Shown here: in pieces, positions 47,871 through 57,881 of the stretch | Position numbering within the stretch: position 1 is the first letter of the stretch | Layout of the letters: every line of letters starts with the position of its first letter | Origin: an uncultured Methanobrevibacter sp. | GTDB taxonomy: Archaea; Methanobacteriota; Methanobacteria; Methanobacteriales; Methanobacteriaceae | DNA length: 64,000 bases | Direction of reading: 5' to 3' | NCBI RefSeq assembly: GCF_902771435.1 | Contig: NZ_CACXXB010000008.1 | Span: 34,956-98,955, forward strand | Made by a program: the position numbers and the translations under genes | The notes under the pieces: generated by a model | Seen by the model: the letters and a program-made list of their open reading frames with translations, nothing else | Database searches by the model: none | Told to the model about the DNA's origin: nothing

Positions 47871-49349
47871 TCACACGTCGTAGTAATTCTTATTGACTGC
47901 AGGCATTTTTGCAAAAATGATTGGAACTACTATTAACACTATACTTAATATCAACATGATGGTCTTGCTTACTCCGTTTGCTTCGCTCATGGTTGATAAA
48001 ATTCCCTGAATCCAAAGGCCTAAAATACAAATAGGCAAAATGTATTTGATAACGAGTTTCCAGGTTTTTCCAACTTTAATATTTGAATGTGCATTTAATG
48101 TCTCAATCAAATCATCAAATTTGTAAATCCAACCGAAGATTATGCATTCAAGAAGGACTGCAAACAGTAACGCGAAGTTATTCAGGAATGCGTCAAATAT
48201 TCCAAGTATTGTACTTCCTGCACCTGTTGCGAAAATTGTTGAAATACAAAAACCAACAATACAAACAACAGTAGCGGTCTTTTTACGCTCAATAAGGAAT
48301 TTTTCTGAAATTGAATAGCATACTCCTTCAAGAAGTGCAATAACAGAAGTAATTCCTGCAAAAAGAATACATATGAAGAATAACGGTCCGATTATATGGG
48401 CTGCAGGACCCATTGTATTAAATACCTGTGGGAAAACTACAAATGCAAGTCCAGTTCCTGAAGTTACAAGTTCATTAAACGGTATTCCGCTTGTTACAGT
48501 CATGAATCCTAAAATTGAGAAGATTCCAATTGAGTTAAACACTTCAAAACCGGAGTTTGAAAATGCCACCATCACTGCATTGTCCACCAATTTTGCACCA
48601 TCCGGCAGGTAACTTGCATATGTCATCGCAATTGCCATACCTAAACTCAGGGAAAATACGATTTGTCCGAATGCCGCTAGCCACACGTTCAAATCACCCA
48701 ATGCCGACCAGTCCGGTGTGAAAATCTGGGTATATCCGACTGATGCCCCTGGTAATGTTAGTGAGAATGCAACAATAATTACTACAATAATACATAGCAT
48801 CGGCAATAGGGTTTTACTTACATTACCGATTCCGTCATTCAGGTCTCTTTTAATAATGAGCCATGCTAAAAACCAAATTGCAAATACTGATACAAGAACT
48901 GTCGGCACAATTGTAAATATTCCTGATATGGAATCTGTAGCGTGCAGAACGTTATTTGTGAAATATAAATCTGGATTCGCTCCCCATGCTTTTGTAAAAC
49001 TTAAACATATATAAATCAAGTCCCATCCTACAACACAAACATAGTATGTTGTAATTAAAAATACAACTAATAATATGAACCATGCTATAGGTTCTAGTTT
49101 TTTATTAACTGAATATAGTATTCTTGCAAGTGATTTTTTAAACTTATATCCTACTGCATATTCCACTAAAACAAATGAAATTCCTAAAAGAAATAGTGAA
49201 ACGATGTAGGGAATCATAAATGATCCTCCACCGTTTGAGTACAGAACATTTGGGAAACGCCAAATGTTTCCGAGACCAACAGCAGAACCAATCATTGCCA
49301 TCATAAATGCAAGATTACTATCCCATTCTGATTTTTTTGTCTCTGTCAT
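47871..49349 (-). CDS. SNF-family sodium-dependent transporter (NSS)
   Basis: A 492-residue symporter with about 12 helices of the neurotransmitter:sodium symporter family. The TM1 motif MIGSAVGLGNIWRFPN (Na+ and substrate site) is near residue 15, followed by NGGGSFMIPY. The unwound TM6 region reads FSLSLGMAIAMTYASY. Family members import amino acids with Na+; the actual substrate is unknown. It is monocistronic, with about 250 bp of AT-rich DNA before the opposing end of the next gene. Confidence 0.9.
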   Translation of the reverse strand: MTETKKSEWDSNLAFMMAMIGSAVGLGNIWRFPNVLYSNGGGSFMIPYIVSLFLLGISFVLVEYAVGYKFKKSLARILYSVNKKLEPIAWFILLVVFLITTYYVCVVGWDLIYICLSFTKAWGANPDLYFTNNVLHATDSISGIFTIVPTVLVSVFAIWFLAWLIIKRDLNDGIGNVSKTLLPMLCIIVVIIVAFSLTLPGASVGYTQIFTPDWSALGDLNVWLAAFGQIVFSLSLGMAIAMTYASYLPDGAKLVDNAVMVAFSNSGFEVFNSIGIFSILGFMTVTSGIPFNELVTSGTGLAFVVFPQVFNTMGPAAHIIGPLFFICILFAGITSVIALLEGVCYSISEKFLIERKKTATVVCIVGFCISTIFATGAGSTILGIFDAFLNNFALLFAVLLECIIFGWIYKFDDLIETLNAHSNIKVGKTWKLVIKYILPICILGLWIQGILSTMSEANGVSKTIMLILSIVLIVVPIIFAKMPAVNKNYYDV

Positions 49350-49550
49350 ATAACCACACTAATTTTAATATTATTATTTTAGGAGTTTGATGTTTATATA
49401 TTATTGTATTTAATTTTGCTTAACTCATGTTATTTTTAGTAAAAAGTTTTGAATAAATCTAGTATTTGTTATTTTGTCAAATGAAGATTATTCGTTTTTT
49501 AAAAATAGTGAAATGTTAATGATATTCAAGTAATTTATTTGCGGTTTGTT

Positions 49551-49582
49551 TAAAAAAATAGGTTTGAGAGTATGAAACTCTC
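49551..49582 (-). terminator. Terminator of the nucleotidyltransferase-like gene
   Basis: A stem GAGAGT/ACTCTC (49566-49571 with 49577-49582), followed on the minus strand by a run of seven Ts. Confidence 0.65.
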
Positions 49583-49603
49583 TAAAAAAAATATTTTGCA
49601 GTC

Positions 49604-50677
49604 CTAGGCAGGGCTTTCCTTAAGCTTCAAATACTCATCAATTGCTTCACGGGTGGTTCCAACGACTATGCGGTAGTGTGAAAATTCTCCATTGACAATA
49701 ACCTTTTCCACTTTGCCCTTAGCTATTACGTGCTCGCCGTCAATAACTTCGCCGGCATAGGTGTGTGTAAATGAAACCACTTCAGTCAATGGGAAATCTA
49801 CTCCATCCAAGACTTCAACGTTTTCAATTGTATAAAGTGAAGGATTGTCGAACGCTCCGAGTGCGCTTACGATATCACATTCGATTTGAGCTATTCCCTG
49901 AGGCTCATAAACTGTATCTCCCCAGGTTCCCTCAATTTCATTGTAATCTTTGGTTGCTAAAATGTCGAATAATGTTCCGTTGATTGTTCCTCTGTTTGCT
50001 TTTCTGTTTTCATACCATCTGAATTCCTCTTTTGTCAGGCTTTCGTCATACATTCTTTTATCGTATACGAAATCCCAGTAATCGTTGGTGATTCCTTCAA
50101 CGGTAATGTGTTTGTCGACTTCTTCGATGTAGACTTCTTTTCCGCGGTGCTCTTTAAAAGCGGTGATTGCTCTTCTGTGATTGTCAAGACCATATACGAC
50201 GAAATCAAGGTCGCTGACATCACTTTTTTGAAGGCCGGGCAGTATTGAGCCGGAAATTCCCAGATGGTCATATGGAATGTCTGCCATGAAATGGAAAAAG
50301 TCAGCAACGTCCATCAATTTTGCAATCAGTTCCGGATTTTTAACTTCTCCTCCTTCATCAAAAGTCTTTTTGAGGCCTAAAAGCCTTTCTTCAGGTTTTA
50401 TTATTTTTTCAACTTTTTCCAATGGGACTCCCATCATTTCAACATTGGTAACTTCTGAAAAATACAGATAATCAGGATAGTTTTCACGTAAATATGAGTA
50501 TGCTTCTTCTGATCCTACTTTTCTATAACGTTTGCCGTCTTTTTCACGGTCTCCTTCAGGGTCTGGCACATATCTTAAAAAGGAAATTACTCTGTTTTCA
50601 GGGTGAATGTAATTTGTTGATGCGAAATACAAATCGTCGCTTGTGTAGATAAAGTCTCTTGTTCTTACTTGCTTCAT
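49604..50677 (-). CDS. Nucleotidyltransferase-fold protein (DNA polymerase beta-like)
   Basis: A 357-residue cytoplasmic protein. Near residue 145 it has GISGSILPGL, followed by SDVSDLDFVVYG, the GS...DxD catalytic signature of the polymerase beta superfamily. The N-terminal 130 and C-terminal 140 residues have no motif I recognise, although the C-terminal part looks beta-rich and OB-like. Homologues occur in other methanogens without a known role. It is monocistronic. Confidence 0.68.
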   Translation of the reverse strand: MKQVRTRDFIYTSDDLYFASTNYIHPENRVISFLRYVPDPEGDREKDGKRYRKVGSEEAYSYLRENYPDYLYFSEVTNVEMMGVPLEKVEKIIKPEERLLGLKKTFDEGGEVKNPELIAKLMDVADFFHFMADIPYDHLGISGSILPGLQKSDVSDLDFVVYGLDNHRRAITAFKEHRGKEVYIEEVDKHITVEGITNDYWDFVYDKRMYDESLTKEEFRWYENRKANRGTINGTLFDILATKDYNEIEGTWGDTVYEPQGIAQIECDIVSALGAFDNPSLYTIENVEVLDGVDFPLTEVVSFTHTYAGEVIDGEHVIAKGKVEKVIVNGEFSHYRIVVGTTREAIDEYLKLKESPA

Positions 50678-50900
50678 AATTTTTACTCCTAGTTTTAATT
50701 TTTATTTTTAATTAATTAAAATTTTACTAATGTTGGCGGTTAGTTTAGGTTATGATGAAGTTGTCCTGTTCAGATTAAGTTTTGGTATTAAATTTGAAAT
50801 TGATATTTTTTTTAACATTGTTTTTATATATTTTAAATAATAAACATATTAATGAATAAAATAATAATTTTTTTAGTTTTTCATAAATTAAATTTCAAAC

Positions 50901-51869
50901 ATGAAAACTTACATTGGTGATGAAAACTTCAATTCCAACACTATATTCGCCACATTTGTTGTAGAGAAAAAACCTGTTATCATTCCAATTGCCTCTGAAT
51001 TCTGTGAGATAACTATTGGTGATGATTTAAGTATTTATATTGTCTTGAAGGATGAAAATGGTAATGTCATTGCAAATGCTCCGATTAGCTATGTGGTTAA
51101 TGGCACTGCAGGTACAACAACTACTGCTGCTGACGGTTCATTTACAATCAAAGCTGTTAACGGTGCAAAGGTTGACATCAAATACGCTGGAAATGAAACA
51201 ATCCTGCCGACCAACCTTACATTGACATTCAATGTTCCGGACGTTCCTGTCGTTGTTAAAACAGATACTCACTTTGACATTCCTGACCGCACAATAACCA
51301 TTAACGGATATGCTGTAGACGGTCCTGCTAACGAACAGGGAATATATTATGCAACAACATTGCTTGATGCTAACGGTAAACATGTATCCAATGTATACAT
51401 GGAATTTGCGGTTAACAACAAGATTTACAACAGGACAACCTATGAAAACGGCAGCTTCAAGCCTTATAAGCTCAACATGATTAGGGCTGGAAGATACACA
51501 ATGGCTTTCAACTTTGCAGGTGATGACAACTACACCAATGCATTTGCATGCGTATGTGTTGATCTGGACAAAAAGCCTATTACAATCAAGGCAAGCAAAA
51601 AAACATACAAAATTGCTACCAAAACCAAAAAATACACAGTTACTCTATCCACAATCAAAGGATTGGACGGTAAAATGCATTTAAGCCCTAAAAAAGTAAC
51701 ACTCAAAGTGAATGGTAAAACATACACAGGAAAAACCAACTCCAAAGGCCAAGTCACCTTCAAAATAAATAATTTGAAGAAAAAGGCTAAATACAAAGCC
51801 ACAATTAGTTATAAGGGTGATAAAACATATGAGGCTGCAACAAAATCAGTAACCTTAACAGTCAAATAG
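50901..51869 (+). pseudogene. Headless adhesin: Ig-like modules without signal peptide
   Basis: A 322-residue frame that begins in the middle of an Ig-like repeat (YIGDENFNSNTIFATFVVEKKP) and continues through three more modules to the lysine-rich tail typical of adhesins here, ending KSVTLTVK. There is no signal peptide and no Shine-Dalgarno, and an in-frame stop lies just upstream. It is best read as the 3' remnant of a larger adhesin gene, or a silent cassette. Codon use in the remainder looks normal, so the loss is probably recent. Confidence 0.7.
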
Positions 51870-51900
51870 TGGGATTTACTTCTCACTATAATTTTCTTTT
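51867..51900 (+). terminator. Terminator after the headless adhesin
   Basis: An eight-pair stem with one G-U pair (51867-51874 with 51881-51888), then a T-rich run. Its survival fits a recent decapitation of the gene. Confidence 0.6.
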
Positions 51901-52033
51901 TTAGCTATGGAAAATACGAATGGTCAAATTTTTAAGATAAAATCAAAAAACTGATTTTGCCGAACAAACGATACTTTTTTTAATACCTTTAACTAAATAT
52001 TAATAGGTAATTTAATTATTTTAGGTTTTTATC

Positions 52034-52627
52034 ATGATTATTACTCATAAACATGTTGATGAAATTTTTGAATATGATGGAAGTCAAATTAATCCGTCAT
52101 GGGCATTTCAAGAATTTGGAATTTACGGATCATCAATCGTAACTTGGATTGGTCCGGTCAATATCACTCCTGATAACTTAAAGGATTTTGCAGATGTGGG
52201 GCTTGAAATCAAATCAAATTACATGGTTAATTTCATTTGTGAATTTTTTGACCAGCAACCTCCGAACATGAGGATTGCCTATTTAAGACAAAGGCTTTTA
52301 GTAATGATTTTTAGAGAGATTCTAACAGAATATGGAATTAAAACTAAAAGAGAAGGCGACGATATCTTTGTTGATAACAGAAAATTATCCATTTCTATAG
52401 CCAGCGTTTCACTAAGTTCTGCAAAAATACATTTTGCACTTAACCTTGAAGATAAGGGAACTCCAAGTGATGTTGAAACCATTGGACTGTATGATATTAA
52501 AGTCGATGACAAACAAATATTTGATGAGGATAATTTATTGGATTTAATCAATGAAACAGTAAATAGATTCATTGATGAGCTAAAAACAATTGAAAACGAT
52601 ATAAGTAAAACCAAGGTGTTAGGATGA
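52034..52627 (+). CDS. DUF366 family protein
   Basis: A 197-residue soluble protein matching archaeal DUF366: conserved GSxxxxxxGP-like segment ([12 protein letters not shown]) near residue 36 and [19 protein letters not shown] near residue 78. Its function is unknown. It overlaps queD by four bases (ATGA) and so heads an operon with two deazaguanine-synthesis genes, which suggests a link to archaeosine or tRNA modification. Confidence 0.78.
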   Translation: MIITHKHVDEIFEYDGSQINPSWAFQEFGIYGSSIVTWIGPVNITPDNLKDFADVGLEIKSNYMVNFICEFFDQQPPNMRIAYLRQRLLVMIFREILTEYGIKTKREGDDIFVDNRKLSISIASVSLSSAKIHFALNLEDKGTPSDVETIGLYDIKVDDKQIFDEDNLLDLINETVNRFIDELKTIENDISKTKVLG

Positions 52628-53139
52628 AAATTTTAGTAAATGGTATTCAGTCTAATTTAAGATTTTCCTCTGCTCATGTTATTCCAGGTCATGAATCATG
52701 CGGATTTATTCATGGTCACTCCTACTTTGTTGATGTGGAAATCGAAGGGGAAAGGGCAGGTGAATTCGAATTTGTAGTTGATTTTAAAGATGTAAAGGGA
52801 TATACTAAAGCGATTTGTGACGAACTTGACCACAGATTGTTAATTCCTGTTTATAACAAATTAATTGATTTTAAAGATTTTGATAAAGAAAAAGACTCTA
52901 TTTTTGATTTGAAACAGGAAAAATCAGTTTACTTTAAAATTGACGGTAAAGGATATACTATTCCTGCAGTAGATTGCGTATTCTTGCCTCTTCCATACAC
53001 TTCTGCCGAAGAGCTATCAAAATTTTTCGCAGAAACATTGGCAAGAAAACTTTCTGAAACATATGACAATTTGAAATATGTTGCAGTCTGCGTCAATGAA
53101 GGAATCGGTCAGGGCGCCGAATACAGGAAAGATTTATAA
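52624..53139 (+). CDS. queD: 6-carboxytetrahydropterin synthase (QueD/PTPS family)
   Basis: A 171-residue enzyme. The zinc histidines H18, H30 and H32 and the catalytic Cys26 are in [19 protein letters not shown]. It converts dihydroneopterin triphosphate to 6-carboxytetrahydropterin on the path to preQ0 and archaeosine. Its insert near 85-110 is longer than in bacterial QueD. It overlaps the genes on both sides. Confidence 0.88.
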   Translation: MKILVNGIQSNLRFSSAHVIPGHESCGFIHGHSYFVDVEIEGERAGEFEFVVDFKDVKGYTKAICDELDHRLLIPVYNKLIDFKDFDKEKDSIFDLKQEKSVYFKIDGKGYTIPAVDCVFLPLPYTSAEELSKFFAETLARKLSETYDNLKYVAVCVNEGIGQGAEYRKDL

Positions 53140-53837
53140 TGAAGGCACCAGTTATTGAAATCTTTTCATCTTTTCAGGGTGAAGGATTATTAATCGGTGA
53201 GCGCCAAATATTTGTTAGATTTGCTGGATGCAATCTAAACTGTAATTATTGTGACACCAATGATAGTAAATCAAAAGAATCAGGCAAGTTGATGACACCT
53301 CAGCAAGTTACTGATGAAATAAATAATTTATTGACTCCTGATTGTAGAACCATATCATTTACTGGAGGTGAACCTAGTTTATATCCTGACTTTATTAGTG
53401 AAGTCGGCAAAAACTTTGATTTAAAAATCATGCTAGAGACTAATGGTACTTTGCCGGATAATATTGATTTAATTGACAATTTGGATATGGTTTCATTGGA
53501 TATTAAATTGCCGGAGCATTTTGACGGCGAATTTGATGAAAGTATTTTTATAAATGAGATTAAATCACTAAATTTATTAATGGCGAAGTCTATAAATGTA
53601 TATTGTAAAGTAGTTATATTGCCTTCAACAAAAATAAAGTCATTTAAAGAGGTAGTTGAAAAATTATCCGCAAATATTACAAACAAAAGTAACCTTCAAA
53701 TAATTATCCAACCTTCTAGTCCTTTATCAGAATGGAAGGACCTTAATTTTCGATTATTTGAATTTTCCGAGATTGTTGGGCAATATTTTGAAGTTTCCAC
53801 CATTCCTCAAATCCATAAGATTTTGGATATTGAGTGA
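53139..53837 (+). CDS. queE: 7-carboxy-7-deazaguanine synthase (radical SAM)
   Basis: A 232-residue radical SAM enzyme. C31, C35 and C38 (CNLNCNYC) bind the [4Fe-4S] cluster, and SFTGGEPSLYP is the GGE motif for S-adenosylmethionine. It contracts the QueD product to 7-carboxy-7-deazaguanine. Its start shares one base with the queD stop (TAATG). Confidence 0.92.
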   Translation: MKAPVIEIFSSFQGEGLLIGERQIFVRFAGCNLNCNYCDTNDSKSKESGKLMTPQQVTDEINNLLTPDCRTISFTGGEPSLYPDFISEVGKNFDLKIMLETNGTLPDNIDLIDNLDMVSLDIKLPEHFDGEFDESIFINEIKSLNLLMAKSINVYCKVVILPSTKIKSFKEVVEKLSANITNKSNLQIIIQPSSPLSEWKDLNFRLFEFSEIVGQYFEVSTIPQIHKILDIE

Positions 53838-53898
53838 TTTTGTTTTTAATATGATTTTATTTAATTTTTGAAGTGCAATTGTAAATTGAGGTGTGTAA

Positions 53899-54834
53899 AT
53901 GAAAAATAAAACATCCATTAACAGAAAATCAAACACAGGTGCAGTTGAACGTGAAACAAAAGTTCACGATAAAGAAGGAGACATAATGGCTATTGCAACT
54001 AGAGATGTTATCTCCATTCCTCCTACAAAACCTATTAAAGATACTGCAAAAGTAATGATGGAACATGAATTCAGAAGATTACCAGTCACAGATCCTGGTT
54101 CCGGCAAGTTATTGGGTATTGTAACAGTAATGGATATATTAGATTTCTTTGGTGGAGGAAAAAAATTCAACATTATTGAGAAAAAATACGAAGATAACTT
54201 CTTGGCAGCTATTAACGAACCAATTAAAGAAATCATGACTCGTGATTTAATTACTTTATCTAATAAGGCATCTATTGGAGAAACCATTGAAACCATGTTA
54301 GATAATCAATTAGGTGCTATTCCTCTTGTTGATGGTGATGGAAAACTCGCAGGTATTGTAACTGAAAGAGATATTGCACTATCCCTTGCAGGCATGGCAG
54401 GTAAAGAAACCGTACAGGATTTTATGAGTCCTAAAGTATTCACTACCACTCCTGGAACACCTTTGGAAGGTGCATGCAAAATCATGGTTAGAAATGGTTT
54501 AAGAAGAATCCCTGTTGTGGGCGGTGAAGCTGATATCTCCAAAGCAGCTAAAAAATTATTAGGTATTTTAACTTCTACTGATGTAATAAGATTCTTAAAT
54601 GCAAAAGAATTGTTTGATCATTTAAATTCCAATTTGGCAACTGATGTTTTAAAAACAGTTATTTCCGATATTATGGTAAAAGATCCGGTGACTGTTGAAC
54701 CTAATATGACTATCGGAGAATTATGTGAACTGTTCTCAGAAAGGAATATTGGTGGAGTTCCAGTTGTTAAAAATGATAAAGTAATCGGAATTATTACTGA
54801 AAGAGATATATTAAACGCAGTTAAAAGATTTTAG
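53899..54834 (+). CDS. Four-CBS-domain protein 1
   Basis: A 311-residue cytoplasmic protein made of four CBS motifs (two Bateman modules), starting near residues 32, 108, 167 and 248. Each carries a GIVTxxDI or GIITERDI strand. A basic 28-residue N-terminal tail precedes them. Bateman modules bind AMP, ATP or SAM; no effector domain is fused here. GAGGTG lies before the ATG. It lies 26 bp before its paralogue. Confidence 0.88.
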   Translation: MKNKTSINRKSNTGAVERETKVHDKEGDIMAIATRDVISIPPTKPIKDTAKVMMEHEFRRLPVTDPGSGKLLGIVTVMDILDFFGGGKKFNIIEKKYEDNFLAAINEPIKEIMTRDLITLSNKASIGETIETMLDNQLGAIPLVDGDGKLAGIVTERDIALSLAGMAGKETVQDFMSPKVFTTTPGTPLEGACKIMVRNGLRRIPVVGGEADISKAAKKLLGILTSTDVIRFLNAKELFDHLNSNLATDVLKTVISDIMVKDPVTVEPNMTIGELCELFSERNIGGVPVVKNDKVIGIITERDILNAVKRF

Positions 54835-54860
54835 ACAGATAAAATATAGGAGATGATAAT

Positions 54861-55661
54861 ATGCAAATTAAGAATTTGATGTCTGAGGATATAATCACTG
54901 TAGACAAAGATCAAAATCTTTCTGATGCTTTAAAATTGTTACGTAAAAATAACGTATCCCGTTTACCTGTAACTAATAATAAAGAATTAGTGGGTATTAT
55001 TTCCGAAAGGGACATAGCTAATAAGCTTGGTTCTTCAAAATATGAAAGTATGCCTGCATCAAGACTTCATATTTCATCTGTAATGGTTAAAGATGTATTT
55101 ACAGTTCCACAGGAAATGCAATTGGAAGAAGTAGCAAAATTAATGTTGGAAAACGGTATCGGATCAGTTCCTGTCATGGATGATGATAAGATGGTTGGTA
55201 TTGTTTCCAAAGCTGATTTTGTAACTCTTGCAAACGGAATTGCATTTGATAAAATAGCTGTAAAGGAAATAATGTCAAAAGATGTAAAATATGTATCTCC
55301 AACTGAAAGACTTATCCACGCAAGAAGAGTAATGCTGGAATCCAATGTTGGAAGATTGCCTGTTTTAGATGATGATAAACTTGTTGGAATGATTACCTCC
55401 AAAGATTTGATGAGAGCATTCATTGACTTTAGGAAAAAAGTTCCGGAAAAATATCAAAAATCTCAAATTAAGGAAGTTTTAGTCGAAGACATTATGTCTA
55501 CTAATCCAGTTTATGTGACAAAAGACATGTCTATTTCTGAAGTGTCTGAAATAATGATGGAAACCGGATACAACGGTTTGCCTGTTGTTGAAGGTGAAGA
55601 AGTAATTGGCATCATCACACAAACAGATATTTTAAGACTAATTGAAAAATTAGAATCTTAA
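54861..55661 (+). CDS. Four-CBS-domain protein 2
   Basis: A 266-residue protein of four CBS motifs and little else, with GIISERDIA, GIVSKADF, GMITSKDLM and GIITQTDIL marking the repeats. It is probably a tandem-duplicate relative of the preceding gene and a ligand-sensing regulator of an unknown partner. GGAGATGA lies before the ATG, and a strong stem-loop with a T-run follows. Confidence 0.88.
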   Translation: MQIKNLMSEDIITVDKDQNLSDALKLLRKNNVSRLPVTNNKELVGIISERDIANKLGSSKYESMPASRLHISSVMVKDVFTVPQEMQLEEVAKLMLENGIGSVPVMDDDKMVGIVSKADFVTLANGIAFDKIAVKEIMSKDVKYVSPTERLIHARRVMLESNVGRLPVLDDDKLVGMITSKDLMRAFIDFRKKVPEKYQKSQIKEVLVEDIMSTNPVYVTKDMSISEVSEIMMETGYNGLPVVEGEEVIGIITQTDILRLIEKLES

Positions 55662-55668
55662 ATATTGG

Positions 55669-55706
55669 TATAGTTTCTCAACTATACTACTTTTTTTATT
55701 TTTTTT
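55669..55706 (+). terminator. Terminator after the CBS pair
   Basis: A seven-pair stem GTATAGT/ACTATAC with a five-base loop, followed by two long T-runs. Confidence 0.75.
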
Positions 55707-55720
55707 AAGGGGGTTTAAAA

Positions 55721-56530
55721 ATTACTCTAATTTCATTTTTAGGTCCTAAAGGAACATTTACCCATGAAGCGGCAAATATGCTGGGCGAAGAACTGATTCC
55801 TTATTGCACTATTCCTGCAGTTATGGAAAGTGTAGCTAATGGGGATTGTTCTTTAGGTGTTGTTCCAATAGAAAATTCTATTGAGGGACCTGTAGGTATT
55901 ACGCTAGATTCACTGGCCCATAAATTCGATTTGAAAATTTTTAAGGAAATCATCCTTCCAATAAATCAGAATTTCATTGTAAATCCTGGTTGTAAAATGG
56001 AGGATATTGAAGACGTGTATTCCCATGCTCAGGCATTGGCGCAGTGCCAGGATTTTGTCAGAAAAAACAATATTCAGCCTCATTATGCGATAAGCACTGC
56101 GAGAGCCGCTAAGGATATTATAGGTGATAAATCAAAAGCGGCTATTGGAAATTCCAAGATTGTAGAGTTGTATGGTTTGGAAATCCTGGAATCAAACATT
56201 CAGGATGTGGACAATAACGCAACAAGATTTGTCGTTGTTTCAAAAGAGGACCATGAACTCACTGGCGATGACAAAACATCAATCATATTTTCCATTTATG
56301 AGGATAAGCCTGGAGGATTATATAACATTTTGGGAATTTTTGAAAAAAATAACATTAACTTGACTAAGATTGAATCAAGACCTTCAAAAAAAGGTTTGGG
56401 TAAATATCTGTTCTTCGTTGATTTTAATGGACACAAGGACGAGGAATTAATCCAAAATATTTTAAAAGAAGTCCAGGAACAGACATATTATTTTAAGGTT
56501 TTAGGTTCTTATCCTCAATATGTTAGGTAA
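55721..56530 (+). CDS. pheA: Prephenate dehydratase, probable ATT start
   Basis: A 269-residue enzyme that converts prephenate to phenylpyruvate for phenylalanine synthesis. The N-terminal FLGPKGTFTHEAA, central PIENSIEGPVG, NNATRFVVV and the ACT-domain ESRP (phenylalanine binding) are all present. The first ATG in frame (55778) lies after the essential GPKGTF motif. Upstream in frame there is no ATG, GTG or TTG before a TAA at 55706. ATT at 55721 lies seven bases after AAGGGGG and is the likely start. Confidence 0.88.
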   Translation: MTLISFLGPKGTFTHEAANMLGEELIPYCTIPAVMESVANGDCSLGVVPIENSIEGPVGITLDSLAHKFDLKIFKEIILPINQNFIVNPGCKMEDIEDVYSHAQALAQCQDFVRKNNIQPHYAISTARAAKDIIGDKSKAAIGNSKIVELYGLEILESNIQDVDNNATRFVVVSKEDHELTGDDKTSIIFSIYEDKPGGLYNILGIFEKNNINLTKIESRPSKKGLGKYLFFVDFNGHKDEELIQNILKEVQEQTYYFKVLGSYPQYVR

Positions 56531-56587
56531 ACTTTAAATTAATGTTTATATATAATTTATTATGTATAAATTCGGGGAGGTAGGAAC

Positions 56588-57289
56588 ATGTCAGATGATA
56601 GAGATAAACTTCTTGGTATCATGAACAGTTTGGAATCTGATTACAGGTCTGGAAAAATATCTGCCGAAAAGTATAGCTATTTCAGATCCAAATATGAAGA
56701 TAAGCTTAATTCAATAGATGCTAGAGATGCAACTAAAAGAATTAGGTCAATGCAAGGCAAACCATCTTCAGATACTAGAAAAAGAAGAAATAAAAGACCT
56801 ACCAAAAATAAAAGAAAACAAGAACAAGATTTGGTTCAAAAATATATTATTAATCCTAAAAAATCAGATAAAAATTATAAAAAAAATAAAGGTTCTTCAA
56901 TAGACAGCGGTACTTTCAAATTATTGCTGCTGTTAATATTGGTAATAGGTTTTACTGCAGGCACTGCCTACGGTATTTTTAATTTTGATTTTGGATCAAT
57001 ATCTCAAGGAGAGACAGTTGCTGTTGTAGATGACACTGCATTCCCTGAATTTCAAGAAACTGCAAAAGTCAACACAACAAAAACCTATTATAATTATACT
57101 TCTTATAGTACTTCCAATAGCAATCTGGAGACAACTTCGGATAACTCGTATAACCAGTATAGTCAGTCAAGTAATTCATATGATTCAAATTCATATCAAT
57201 CTTCTTCCCAGTCTCAAAGTTCAGAAAGCAGTTCGTATGATAGTAGTAGTAATGGCGGCAGTAATATTGAGACCACGGTTGGTGGATGA
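56588..57289 (+). CDS. Single-pass membrane protein with Ser/Tyr-rich tail
   Basis: A 233-residue protein. The N-terminal 60 residues are charged and helical, like short coiled-coil or SHOCT-type regions (LESDYRSGKISAEKYSYFRSKYEDKL). A very basic stretch (60-105) follows, then one membrane helix (about 112-130) and an extracellular Ser/Asn/Tyr/Gln-rich low-complexity tail. A strong GGGGAGGT lies before the ATG. No enzymatic domain is visible. It is followed after 26 bp by another envelope protein gene. Confidence 0.62.
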   Translation: MSDDRDKLLGIMNSLESDYRSGKISAEKYSYFRSKYEDKLNSIDARDATKRIRSMQGKPSSDTRKRRNKRPTKNKRKQEQDLVQKYIINPKKSDKNYKKNKGSSIDSGTFKLLLLLILVIGFTAGTAYGIFNFDFGSISQGETVAVVDDTAFPEFQETAKVNTTKTYYNYTSYSTSNSNLETTSDNSYNQYSQSSNSYDSNSYQSSSQSQSSESSSYDSSSNGGSNIETTVGG

Positions 57290-57315
57290 AATTAATCTGT
57301 TCTATAGGTGATATT

Positions 57316-57861
57316 ATGAAAATTAATGTGTTTAAAGGAAGCATGATTATTCTTATGGTCTTATTATTTTTAGTTTCCGTTACTGCGGTATCCAGTGCCG
57401 ATAATAATACGGATATAAGCATACTGACCTTGTCAAAAGGAGGAATTACCATACAATACCCATCAGATTGGGGTGATTCACAGGCAACTTCAAATTATTC
57501 TGTAATGGCAATTTCTAAAATCAATTCTGTTGATGGATTGGGCATTGGTAAGATTAACATTAACATTGAAAAGAAGCCGTTTGAAGGTGAATTCGGCTCA
57601 TTTGTCAATGAGACTTATGACAAAATGAAAAGGGACAGCTCTTACAATTTAGTCTCTTCCGGTTCTGTTGTTGTTGGTGATAAGGAAGCGTATGAATATG
57701 TTTACACCTCTACTCAGGGTACCGGTGAAAAGGAACATAAGGCTATCTGGTTTGAAAAAGGTGGTCAGGCTTATGTTATAATGTATAGCGCTCCTATTTC
57801 AGACTTTGAAGATAATTTGTATGTTTTCGATTTTGTATTGTCAAATATACAAATTAATTAA
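57316..57861 (+). CDS. Secreted PsbP-like protein
   Basis: A 181-residue protein with a signal peptide ending near VSSAD and a PsbP/DUF1795-like domain: ISIxYPSDW-type opening (ITIQYPSDWGDS), then alternating strands and KEHKAIWFEKGGQAYVIMYSA. Such proteins are common in Methanobacteriales and of unknown role. ATG 57316 follows AGGTGAT; an in-frame ATG at 57286 would spoil the signal peptide. Confidence 0.72.
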   Translation: MKINVFKGSMIILMVLLFLVSVTAVSSADNNTDISILTLSKGGITIQYPSDWGDSQATSNYSVMAISKINSVDGLGIGKININIEKKPFEGEFGSFVNETYDKMKRDSSYNLVSSGSVVVGDKEAYEYVYTSTQGTGEKEHKAIWFEKGGQAYVIMYSAPISDFEDNLYVFDFVLSNIQIN

Positions 57862-57881
57862 TTCTTTTTTTTGGTGTTAAT

